DNA from: Eutreptiella sp. 'Long Island Sound 2002'
Taxonomy: Eukaryota > Euglenozoa > Euglenophyceae > Eutreptiales > Eutreptiaceae
Length of the DNA: 64,000 nt
NCBI GenBank assembly: GCA_964036045.1
Contig: OZ038381.1
Location: 103,607,367 to 103,671,366 of the forward strand
Direction of reading: 5' to 3'
Positions 54,735 to 64,000 of this stretch are shown here, piece after piece. Every line of letters starts with the position of its first letter. Position 1 is the stretch's first letter. The notes under the pieces are model-generated. The model saw only the letters and a program-made list of their open reading frames with translations, was not told the origin of the DNA and made no database searches. The translations under genes were made by a program, and so were the position numbers.

Positions 54735-56287
54735 GACGTAGTGGTGGTCACCAAAAGCGGTGTATGGGCGCTCCAAAGCCAAGCTCAAGAACCTGTGGCA
54801 TGTGCCCAATGGTCCCCGACCCAAGCAAGTTCCGTGGTGGGCGCCCTCGTGCAATCCTCCCGCCTCATCAGCCTCACATTCACCCCGCTTCAAGGCTGAC
54901 CTCAACAACTTGCCCAACACCGACAACTCCAAACATCTCAACTACTGCAACAATCTCCTCAACCACCTCATGCCCAAGGAATGCCTTTCCCCCAAGTCCC
55001 GCAACTTCAAGTCCAACCCCAAAGCAACCAAGTCCCACCCCAAACCAACGCACACGCTCAAACCCTCCAAGCGTCTGTAGCCAATGTGGCCGGCCCCACG
55101 AAGCCCACCAAGGAGGCCTTGGCATGGATCCAAGCCCGGCATAAGGAAAAGCCAAGCCACCCCGAGAAGGAAAAGGAGAAGACCCGGTCCCATGGGGTGG
55201 ACACAAGGGCCGGACGCCCCGCGGAAGAGGACGCCGGTGTGGCGGAGACGAAGAAGATGATTGCGGACATGATCGCCCAAGACAAGGCCAACGAGAAGAC
55301 AAGGCAAGAAAAGAGGGATGAAAGAGAGCGGGACAAGGAAAGGAGAAGAGCGGAGGAGCGAAAGCGCGCGAAAGAAGCCGAGAAGAAAAAAGAGTAAGAG
55401 CGCCAAGACCGAAAGCACTGCACGGAGAAACGCACGGCACACAAGGAGGAGAGCAAGAAGGTATGGGCAACGATACGACGTAGTGCAACTTTCGTTCAAT
55501 TTTGATGAATTTGCATTGTTTACGATGCATGGCACATCCACATGCCTCAACTTCGACTCAACGTCGATGCAACATGGCCCGCACTCTCATCACCTCACTC
55601 TCCTCACCATAGAGCAACCCCACCCAACAAGAAGTGCCCACGCAAAAGGCACCGGCGGACGATGGTAACGAAGAGCCGTTGGATGAGATAGTTGAAAAAA
55701 AAGATGGTCAGGAGGTACACCAGGTGTGAGTGGTTGTGGGACACCGAAGGACTCGCACATGTAAGTATTTCCATGCGATTTGTGTTTTGCCTTTGGGAAG
55801 GTCATTTTTTTTGTTGTTTTAACACATTGCCACATGTCCTTAGGTACCCGGCTGCCGGGAGACGACGGTGCCGGAACGGCTCGAAATCGGCGACATCGAA
55901 AGGGGGCTCGCTGGAGAGACTCACGGATGGCCACCCAAAAGCAAAGTCCGATGGGTCTTGTGGAAGGCAAGCTGGCAGTGCGGTGCGAACGGGAGCGACG
56001 AATGGGGACGCGCGGGGCCGGGGTGTGTACAACCGGTGGTTGGCGTGGTGACCGGAGAGAAGGGGAAAAAAGTATGGATTGACACACCCTCCCAATGGGA
56101 GGGATCTTGGGAGGCTTGTAAGCTCGAAGTCCATCGTACGGTGTGTCCACCCTACACTTCCATTACCGTGGTGAGGGAGGAATGGCTTGTGTGGGAGTGC
56201 CAACGGTGTGACTCAACACCAACCCAGGAAGACTCACCCCCCTCCCCACTCCGCAGAGAGAGGTCCGTTGCCTTTGAATCTCCATAA
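54735..56287 (+). CDS. Transposon-encoded unknown protein, spliced 3-prime exons
   Basis: Three exons join in phase 0. Exon A ends at 55460 (open from 54981, possibly from an acceptor at 54734). It is Gln/Pro-rich, then a Lys/Arg/Glu coil, and has a TAA at 55395-55397. The intron 55461-55612 starts gtatgg and ends ccatag. Exon B is 55613-55723. The intron 55724-55843 starts gtgtgagt and ends ccttag (alternative donor gtaagt at 55761). Exon C, 55844-56287, is a Trp-rich domain (VRWVLWKASWQCGANGSDEW, VWIDTPSQWEGSWEACKLEV, EEWLVWECQRCD) and ends in TAA. The agreement of splice sites and phase across two introns supports a real gene. The function is unknown. Confidence 0.6.
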
Positions 56288-56767
56288 CCGGGCTCCGTTG
56301 GAGTGAAGGTTGTTATTTTCCAATCATAAACCTAATTATAAACCTATCGTGTGCTCCTTTGCAGAACACCAAAGTTGAGCCAATGTTGCATCAAAGTTGC
56401 AATGCTCAGCATTGTTGAGCCAATGTTGCACTCAAGATTGCCAGTGCTGCACCAAAGCTGAGGTTATTTACACCAAAGTTGCATTCACTTGTCCCTATGT
56501 TGAGGCCCAGTGCTGCTGGGATGCTGTTGAGATGGGATTGCCATGGTGCTGGGTGGTGTGCAACCTTTAAAACGGCAATGACGGGAGGTAGAAAAATGTG
56601 TCTCCATAGTGTCCTCAACCTATCACCGGTGGAAAGGTCAAAAAAATGTAGATTCTCAAACACCAATAAAAACCAAAATAGCACCAAAATTGCGCTTTGC
56701 AAAAATACAATTCTTTTGGGTTTTGGGTACTCAACTTTGACGTTTATGTCAAAACGGGCCCCTAGGG

Positions 56768-57039
56768 AGAACAAGGCCTCTGGCCCGGCACCTGGCCCCT
56801 GGGCCCCAGAATCCGGAGGTGGTTCAGGAGATGCAATGGGACCCACCCCCATGTATCATCCGGCCAAAGGAGAGGGATGTGAGACCCCGGTCAAACATGG
56901 GATACTTCTCTGGGCAGAACCCGATAGAGGGTACTGCTCTCGGCGGCCGAGCCCTTCTCCCACATGGAGAAGCCGCTTTGTGGGGGCACGTGAACTAGGG
57001 CCATGGGTGGGTTAGCCAAAGCCCCAAGGTAAGACCTGC
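56768..57039 (+). pseudogene. Family-B MGPTPMYHP module, resumed after the 5.4-kb transposon
   Basis: Homologous to the minus-strand frame 34400-33942. The frame shared with the RT that follows is interrupted by a TAG at 57013-57015. It links the 378-bp module to the RT. Confidence 0.6.
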
Positions 57040-57870
57040 ATGCGCCCCGAGTCCGGACATGACCTACCTACCTACCTCTCCTTGGACGCTCACAAGGCCG
57101 TCAACGCTGCCCCGCGCAGGGCACTCCAGCTCATACTACGCCACCTCTCCGTACCTCCGGCGGTCGACGACCTCCTGCTATGCCTCCACGCGGCTGCCCT
57201 GCTGCGCATCGCAACCGGACACGGGCTCGGACAGCCGTTCAACATGCCGCGTGGAGTCCGAGGGGACAGGCCGGAGATCCTTCTACTGTATGTCCTCCTC
57301 TGGGAGCGCCTGTTGCAGGCCCAAGGACAGCGCCTCCACACACCAGGAGGAGCCGAGAGGGGCCCCATCCAGGCCTAGATTGACCACCTGGTAGTGGCGG
57401 CCCATACCCTACAGTACTTTGTCAAAGGTGTCGAGGCGGTGGCCACGTACCTGGGGACGATCGGCATTGAGCTCAACTCACGCAAGTGCGCGATGGCAAC
57501 CACAGTGGGAGTCCAGGGCCTGCACCTGCGCCTCTGCCCCCCACTGCCCAACCTCTACCACTGAATGCCGGTAGCGGACCCTGTCCGCTACCTGGAAATC
57601 TAGCTGCAGCCGGACGGAGAGTTCAAGTTGCAGCACAGACAGGGGCTGCGCCTGGCCGCAGAAGGCCACTGGTGCCTCAACAGTCTCCCCCCACCAAAGG
57701 TGATCGGGGAGGTGATCTGGCTGTCCTCGGGGGGGTGATGCCGTACGTGGCCCCCTTGATCGCTGTCAGATCGGACATCGCACGGCACCTGGTCTACATC
57801 ACCACACAGGTGGCGAGGGACGGGGCGCGATGCGCCTTTGACGCCTCATAGGCAGGCCTGCTGGAGAACA
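57040..57870 (+). pseudogene. Family-B reverse transcriptase
   Basis: The frame 57040-57378 carries palm motif A (YLSLDAHKAVNAAP) and motif B (GHGLGQPFNMPRGVRGDRPE, then LLLYVLLWERLL). Motif C follows as TAG-Ile-Asp-His at 57376-57387, where a Y/F-x-DD box is expected, so a stop and a His replace catalytic residues. Downstream, GIELNSRKCAM (motif D) and VRYLEI (motif E) with stops at about 57562 and 57601 complete the core. The enzyme would copy element RNA into DNA, but this copy cannot. Confidence 0.8.
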
Positions 57871-59479
57871 GGGCACTGGAATAGATGAGGGTGCCGACAC
57901 TTTGCTAACAGTCTGCCGTGGCTCTTGTGAGGACACTCCTCCACCAGGGCGCAGCCTCAGTACGCTTGAAGGCAGTCAGGATGTTCTGGGAGATGGCTGG
58001 TGCACACGTCATCTGCTCCTAGGTGCAGTACGCTGTTGCGGAGTTTGCATTCCTGGATGGAGGCGAATGGATCCATTGCATACGCTCGGCTGTGGACGCG
58101 ATGAAACTGGAGCTGTACCACCCTATTTCTTGCCCCAGAGCAGCCCACATCCAACTGCACTGCCCCCCCGGCAACACCATCACGCATCGCACAACCCGGG
58201 TCCGGCACCGGGACACGTGCGGGCTCATGGCGCCATAGGTGACCCCCTGGCACGGGCACCACGGGCAGAGCCGACCCTTTCCAGACAACCACAACCCCTG
58301 GCTGGTGGCTGTACCCCAGGCTCTCAACCAATGGGCAGAAGAGCAACTCGACTACTGTCCCAGTGAGCAGTACCCACGAACCACCCGGGTTGGCGTGAGG
58401 GCGCAGCGCATCTGTTCTACACCACCGGCACAAAGAACCTTGACCTGCGGCTCATCCCATCCAGCAGACCCAAACAGGATGCCCAGACAGGCCCGCTGGT
58501 TACCCCGGACTGCTTGCACCTCCACGTGGGCGGTTACCGCCAGAAGGGCAACCTGCCCCCACTACCCGCGCGGTAACATACCACCCAGCGGCGGCCATGA
58601 TGTACATCCTTCGGGACGTCCTCCTGGATGGCGACCACTAGGTGCCAAACGCGGTTCTGGCGTGGCCCGAGCACCTACGCCCACGGAGCCACGCGGCCAC
58701 GCTGGCGACGACGTAGTGTCAGTGCACCGCGGCGGCATAACAGGCGCCGGTCCCGAACGAATGCTTGGTGGTAGAGGTGGGGGCAGGTGGGCCAGTGCTG
58801 CGAGATGTGCCGCACAACTGTACCCTACTAGCGGCCACAAGAGTGCCCGAGCGACCCACACATGACGCTCCGCGCTCGGGATGACAACCCTGAAGACACG
58901 ACGCATTTGTTGGTTTACCAGCAAGGAGGCCCGCGGTGGCTTACGAAACAACTTTTGGCGGTTCCGTCCAGGGCAAGCTTTCTTACCGGGGAAGAGCTCC
59001 CATTTCACAAGCAGCAATCCATCCAGCCAGACAGCATGCTACCCCTGAGTGTGGACCAGCTTGTCCCCACCCACACCAATGTCAACTGGCACTCCGCGCC
59101 TCTGGACGCGAAGTGGTTGAGCCCAACTGGATACTACTTGATCTCGGAGGACTGGGGCCACACATCCTCCAAAGCCTCGGGGGGAGGATCGTGCAGACAC
59201 ACTACTGGACCGGCTGGCGCTGCTGACCTCACCCGTATGTGGGCGGTAGCCATCTCTAGCACCACGCCCGATGGGGAGAAAGTGGCCGCCTCCCTCCTCC
59301 TACAGTACGGCCGCCAACAGCCATGGGTCCATGGTGGACCCGGAAGTCATACTCGGTATCCTTCCACAGGCGGACCACAGAAGGACCACGGGACTCCCCG
59401 CAGGGGCGGCAAAGGCAGTGAACCAGCTGCCCCTACAATAGATTCGGGTTGCGCGAAGAAGACGACGGTGAAATGCGGC
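57871..59479 (+). pseudogene. Family-B RT thumb, linker and RNase H start, decayed
   Basis: Protein-like patches in changing frames: WREGAAHLFYTTGTKNLDLR with PLVTPDCLHLHVGGY near 58390-58540, VVEVGAGGPVLRDVPHNCTL near 58770, VVEPNWILLDLGGLGPHILQ near 59120, and SYRGRAPISQ. These fit the stretch between RT and RNase H in a LINE. Coding signal stops at about 59470, where the satellite starts. Confidence 0.5.
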
Positions 59480-59916
59480 AGGGAGCGATAGGAAGGTGAC
59501 AGGGTGGCGACAGGAAGACGACAAGGTGGCGACAGGAAGATGACAGGGAAGGGGCAAAAAAGCTGCAGGGAAGTGACAGGAAGGGACAGGCAGGCGACAG
59601 GAAGGCGACAGGGGAGCTGCGATAGGTGGGCAGCCGGAGCGCAACAGGGCAGCAGCAGGGTGGCCACAGGGAGAGGATATGGAAGCAACAGGAAACAAGA
59701 CATAGCGACAGGATGAGCGACAGGAAAGTGAAAGGACATCAACAACAGCGCAACGGGGCTAACGGCGACAAGGAAGCGACAGGGAAGGGACGGGAGAAAG
59801 CGACAGGAGAGCGACATGAGAGCCACGGGAGAGCAACGGGAGAGCGACAGGGAGTTTTTCTTGCGACAGAAAGGCGACAGAAAGAAGACAGTGGTGCTAC
59901 AGGAGAGCAACAGGCT
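59480..59916 (+). repeat. gcgacagg satellite block 2
   Basis: Irregular units of gcgacaggaag, gtgacagg and gagcgacagg. The reverse complement of the block at 45297-45895. It follows the 5-prime part of a family-B LINE exactly where RNase H should continue. Confidence 0.95.
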
Positions 59917-60065
59917 TGATGAAGACGTCAAGGGAAGTACATGGATATTGACATAGGCAGATATATGTGGAGGGATATATGTAAAGAAAATGAGAACCGG
60001 ACGAGGTAGAGGCGGACGTCGAGGTGGTGGTGATGGAGGTGAAGATCAATGTGGTGATGGCCATG

Positions 60066-62324
60066 TCAATGGTCGAAGACGGCCTGGACCTCTTGGGCCC
60101 CCCGCGGCGGCTGCGGTGTCCGAGGTGAGTGTTGCCCGGATGCTCCGTCCGGGGGGCGTTGATCGTCGTCGTCCGGCCAGGGGTGGGCAAACGGCCGGAG
60201 TGGGCTCCGTTGTGGATCACATGGGGGCGCCACTCCAGGGGGTCGTCTGTGTGAACTCTGCGAGTGGCTGGTGCGTGCTACCTGCCTCAAGCGCCCCTGG
60301 GCCGTCAGGGACTGTTGGCGCTCATGCCTCGTGGCTCTTTCTGGGGTGGGTGGCCCTCGGGGAAGTGGGGTCGAGATCGTCCAGATGTTGTGTCGGATCA
60401 GGGCCTCTCGGATGCGGAAGGCCGCTCTGTGGTGCCAGCGCCAATGCAATCTGTTTAGGCTGTGCCTGATGTGGTGTACCTCCACGAGGATCCACTGGGT
60501 CCGGACCTGGATGGTGAGTTACACCACGTCGGAGATCCGGGGGATCCACAGGTCCAGGTCAAGGGCCGTTGCACAGTCCGCCTCCGCGGTGGGGCGCTGG
60601 GCATCCCCGTCAGATTGTGCATAGTGCAGGCTCTCCTGTCCCAAAGGTTGGGCCATTCGTGGGGGTACCCACTGCACCGGTCCACTGACGGTACCGGCGG
60701 CTGCTGGTGCCCGGACCCCATTGGTTGGTGCCTCCTGTGCGTTTGGGCGTTGACTGGTTACCTCCTCTCACTGTCCTCCCTTCTGACCGTCCCCAGCGGT
60801 GGTTGCGTGGGTTGCTGCGACTGATCCCAGGGCGGCATAGTTGCGGCGAAGATGCGCCTGGTGGATTGCGGAGGCAGGATCCCGCGCAGGGCTAGTGGGC
60901 TCCTTGTTTTGCGCCGTGTGCCGCAGCCCAGACGTGGTTGCCAGCCCCGTGGTGGGAACCCCGTCCTGGCAGGACGCCACGAAGGCGGCGAAGGACTCAT
61001 CGTTGTGCAGGTGCTCGTCCTTTTGCAGTCCCTAGTCCGACGTCGGTGCGACTTGGTTGAAGATGAACGCCAGGATCTCCTCGGTCTCTGGGGCTCCAGG
61101 CGGTGGATTGTCTTGTGTTTCCACTTGCGCCCAGCTCCTGGCCGTACCGGGATGTACACGTTCCTCCGCGGCCGCGAGTTGCGCTGGGTGGGCGCCGCCA
61201 GCAGCTCTCCCTGCCCATTCCTCGTGCAGTACAGCCGGGGGGCCGTCGGTTGTGCATGTGGTCCCTTGTCCCCCAGCATCTGTGCGTTCGGTGCCCCCCG
61301 TTGCCTGGACGGTGCATGCCCCTGCCTCCGGCTGGTGAGTGGCCTGTGGGCAGGGCACCTCCCCCGCGGTGTCTGCCTTTCTCGAGGAGGCCGCGGGCGG
61401 TGCCTGAGTGTCGGGGCCTGGGTCCGGCGTGGCGCTGCCGTGGGTGTCTTCATCCATGGTTGCGGATGGTGGTGGGTGGGCGTTGCCAGCGGGTTCCGCT
61501 CCGTGCACCCCGGAGGTTGGCTGCTGAGGGTCCCTGGGTCTCCCTCCACCCGTGTGATTCCAGCTATAAAACCCCCTGGTCCCCGGTGGTCCCATCTAGA
61601 GTCTCCTGGAGTCCAGCTCCTTGTCGGTGTCGTAGTGTATCAGATCTCTGTCACATGTATCCATTTCCGCCACGGACATGGCGGCCAGTAGCTCGGCGCG
61701 CGGCGCGTCCGGTCCTCCGCGGCTGTCGCCTTCTGCCGTCTCCTGGGTACCGGCCCCAGTGTTTTCTGTGGGGTCATCCTGTTTTGGGCAGGTCGGTGGC
61801 GTGGGCAGCGCGCCTGCGCCGCTCGGGGCCCGTGCCTCCGGGTAGGTCTCCGGGTCACGTGGTCCCGGTGGGGTGCAGCCTGCGGTTCCGGTGACGGCCT
61901 GCGTCCTGTCTGCGGTTGGCGCGTCAGTCGGTCCGGCGGTGGTTGCCTGGAGATGTGCCCCCCCGAGAGTTTGAGCCAGTGGTGGCCCTTGTGACTGTGG
62001 TGCTGCGGGCCAGGGTCTGTCGCGCTGCGCCCTCGCTGGTGCATTGGCGTGCGGGGCATGCGCCGGCGCCGAGGTGGAGGCTGGGCCCGTGGCTGGCTGG
62101 TTGATGAGCTTTACAGGTGTGGTAGGCTGTGCCAGGGAATCATGGTGTGAGCCGGTTTCCGGGCCTGTCCGTGGTGGGGTCAGGGGTTGATGCCGCCGGC
62201 GGGTCGGTGCCGGGTTGCGTGGCGTTTGGCATCTAAAGGGGCTTTGGGCGGCCGCTGGTTGCGGGCTTGTGGCGCCAGGAAGTTCTTCAGGCCGAGTGTC
62301 CGCAGCGGGTTGTGTTGCCGCCAT
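60066..62324 (-). pseudogene. Family-B-like coding remnants, third copy
   Basis: Minus-strand frames: 62324-61596 (Pro/Thr/Ala-rich, ending AELLAAMSVAEMDTCDRDLI), 61595-61032 (ending in PETEEILAFIFNQVAPTSD), then pieces near 60980 (ASAIHQAHLRRNYAALGS) and 60485-60066 (EVHHIRHSLNRLHWRWHHRA, IREALIRHNIWTIS). The last ones look like folded protein. Order and composition suggest a LINE ORF1 or a linker of the element whose peptidase-like part lies at 62.4-63.2 kb. Confidence 0.4.
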
Positions 62325-62438
62325 CGCGTGGTGCCGAGTGCTCTCCCCCTCGGAGGGAGGCGCGGGATTTCCTCGGTCCCCGATCCCGCCCTGTGGTGGT
62401 TCGCTGGAGGAGTCCGGGCAATGTTGTCGGGTTGCCGC

Positions 62439-63167
62439 TCACATGGCTGCACCTTCTTGCCGGGGGCTTGGTGGGTCGACTCGTGATGGTTCCAGAGCCC
62501 CCGTGGCCCCAGCTGTGCTCCGTGGCCTCGGCTGGGTCCGGATGGACGAGCTAGGGTATCGGGAGGGCTGGTCTTGCCAAGGGAGTGCCCTGGGGTTGGA
62601 CTCACCTGGTCGGCTGGGGGTGCAGGAGCTGGACCAGTAGTGTGCTGGGATCTCGACACTTTGGGCTGCCCGGGCCACGGCCGCATTTCCATAGGTGCCT
62701 GGTTGTGGTGGGGTGACGGGTGACTGATGGGCATGTTCAACCACAGGTCGTAACCATTCGCGGACGGGGATCTGTCTCCACGTCAACCATGCCGCCATGA
62801 CCCTGTCGATGGTGTCGGGGCGCAGGTCTCCATTGCGGACGAAGAGTTTTCCCCACTCATGGCCGTGGGCGTTGCGGGCGAGCCCCATGGCCCATTCCCC
62901 ATCCCCAACCAGCAATCCGAAGGCGAATGGGAGGCGGCCGGATAGGGCGACCGTGACAGCCCTGTAGTTCTCAATGTTCATGGGACTCGGGTCCCAGACG
63001 CTCGGCAGCTTGCCAGAAAGGGATAGGCTGCCCAGTGGCACCAAGTCGTAGGGCTCGTGGTTCGGGGTGTAGTTTGTGGGGTTGTCACCCGCCGGTACCT
63101 GCCAGCGCGCCGGCCGGAAGGGGGAGCGGGCTGGTGGTGGCGTTGGGCCTCCCGCGTCTCCAGCCAC
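62439..63167 (-). pseudogene. Family-B-like Ulp1 N-terminal region, third copy
   Basis: The minus-strand frame from 63167 reads EPYDLVPLGSLSLSGKLPSV, VALSGRLPFAFGLLVGDGEW, KLFVRNGDLRPDTIDRVMAA and WLTWRQIPVREWLRPVVEHA. It can be aligned with 47550-47800 on the plus strand (GDLRFVSALLP, LLTLGQCTPDDLIDVWVWSF, WVPHLAWAQ), including the D-x-ID block that would be the substrate-entry motif of Ulp1-like peptidases. The similarity is distant. The downstream half is Pro/Ser-rich. Plus-strand ORFs here are shadows. Confidence 0.4.
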
Positions 63168-64000
63168 TCAACATCCGGGCTGTCCCCGCCGCCAATGGGG
63201 TCGTAGGAGGCCCGGATGGTCTGGGTGGCCAGCGTCCTGATCGTGGCCAGCGTGAGGTCTTCGTCTTGGGTTTCCCTGGGGGGTGGTCCGGTACACAGGG
63301 GGTGCCGTTGGCTGCAGATGGGACCCTGGTGCAGCCCTACCACGCATTGGCTGCAAAATCAGTGCCGCATCTCGGTGCCCCCACAGCCAAGGTCATGGCC
63401 GAGGCGCCCCGGTTCGTAGCACACGGCGCACGGTTCCCCCGGTCCGCCTGGATGGGGGGCCTCGCCCGTGGGCATCCTGAAGAAAGTGTAAACAGTGAGC
63501 AGGGGTCAGTGGATCCAGGGGCGCGCGTGCCATGGGCTCCTGTATCGCAGTGCGTGATGTGGTGCGATGCGTGCCTGCGATCAGGGTTCCCCAGGGTTCC
63601 CGGGTGGCGCGCTAATCTGCTTGCTGAACGGATTGGTGGTGTACGATCAGGTTGTAGTAAGTTCATTGGTCGTCCGGGGCGTGCTGCGCTTCCTGTGTGT
63701 ACAGTTGGGTACGATGTTGCAGTTGTGCGCCCGCACGCGTGATGGCTGTGAGTTGCATGTGGCTCACTATGGCCCTTGTAACGGGTGCATTGTCAGCGAG
63801 GACTCAAAAGAGCTCCAGTGGCACCGCCCCCCGTAATACGGCTTCCTTGATCTGCGGTTTCTGCATTGGGCGGGGTACCTCGTTGGCCGGTGGGGTTGCC
63901 GCCCCCCATCAGGCGTGTTGGGAGATTGTATCCTCTGGTTTCCATGTGCCCAGTGGGCATTTTGTGAATTGGTCCCATGTCTTCGGTGTATGCATGTGGC
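63168..64000 (-). pseudogene. Family-B-like leader, runs to the window edge
   Basis: Minus-strand frames with one common phase (63978-63793 and 63666-63337) and a second phase (63343-62978, DLTLATIRTLATQTIRASYD) suggest a decayed ORF entering from the right edge. No domain is recognised. Confidence 0.3.

Larger units (their letters stand above)
51365..56767 (+). mobile_element. 5403-bp DNA transposon with perfect 25-bp terminal inverted repeats
   Basis: The left end at 51365-51389 begins CCCTAGGGGCCCGTTTTGAC, and the right end at 56743-56767 is its exact reverse complement over 25 bp. The related sequence at 34.4 kb is contiguous across the insertion point and shows the empty site (gcctgcag then gacaggg), so the borders are well supported. 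Flanks end and begin with ag, suggesting a 2-bp target duplication. AAGTTGCA-like motifs cluster near both ends. The right half carries coding exons (see separate entries). No transposase motif of a known superfamily was recognised. Confidence 0.9.

Overview
Eukaryotic nuclear DNA, dominated by transposable elements. The only convincing host gene is an intronless HID1 homologue at 16863-19175 (+). Everything else that can be recognised is decayed mobile DNA, minisatellite, or AT-rich sequence without visible genes. The combination of LINEs carrying RNase H, BED/hAT transposases, a Ty3/gypsy fragment, GT-AG introns and many long C or G homopolymers suggests a large repeat-rich genome of a protist, alga or streptophyte (a charophyte-like genome would fit). 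The species cannot be fixed from the sequence. The code appears standard: HID1 has no internal stops and ends in TAA.

Layout. 1-8720 (+): LINE family A, with 93-bp 5-prime monomers, an RRM-like ORF1, a zinc knuckle, AP-type endonuclease, reverse transcriptase (RT) that has lost its core, RNase H and a terminal CCHC finger, all broken by frameshifts and stops. 8720-16150: simple repeats, a 588-bp palindrome, TCTAG-rich DNA, a tRNA-like element, an ~89-bp tandem array and a (TGTTG)n tract. 16863-19175: HID1. 21380-22350: arrays of a GTACTAAAAAACCCCC motif in both orientations. 22.3-29.1 kb: a chromodomain-hAT transposase pseudogene (-), a decayed LTR retrotransposon (+) and a second BED/hAT fragment (-). 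29.5-64 kb: GC-rich copies of a second family, B, on both strands. It combines a Ulp1/C48-like peptidase region with LINE-type RT, RNase H and a finger region, and contains a 33-copy 65-bp minisatellite, a 378-bp triplication and a 1-kb segmental duplication.

Family B on the + strand (about 46.6-59.5 kb) is interrupted by two well-delimited DNA transposons. One is an 843-bp AT-rich element with terminal inverted repeats (TIRs) at 48451-49293. The other is a 5403-bp element with perfect 25-bp TIRs at 51365-56767, which appears to encode a spliced protein of unknown family. The 34-kb copy of family B provides the empty site for the larger element.

The two blocks of gcgacagg-type satellite, at 45.3-45.9 and 59.5-59.9 kb, each cut a family-B element at its RNase H region. 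The 5-prime part lies at 59 kb (+) and the 3-prime part at 45 kb (-). An inversion between the blocks would rebuild one element.
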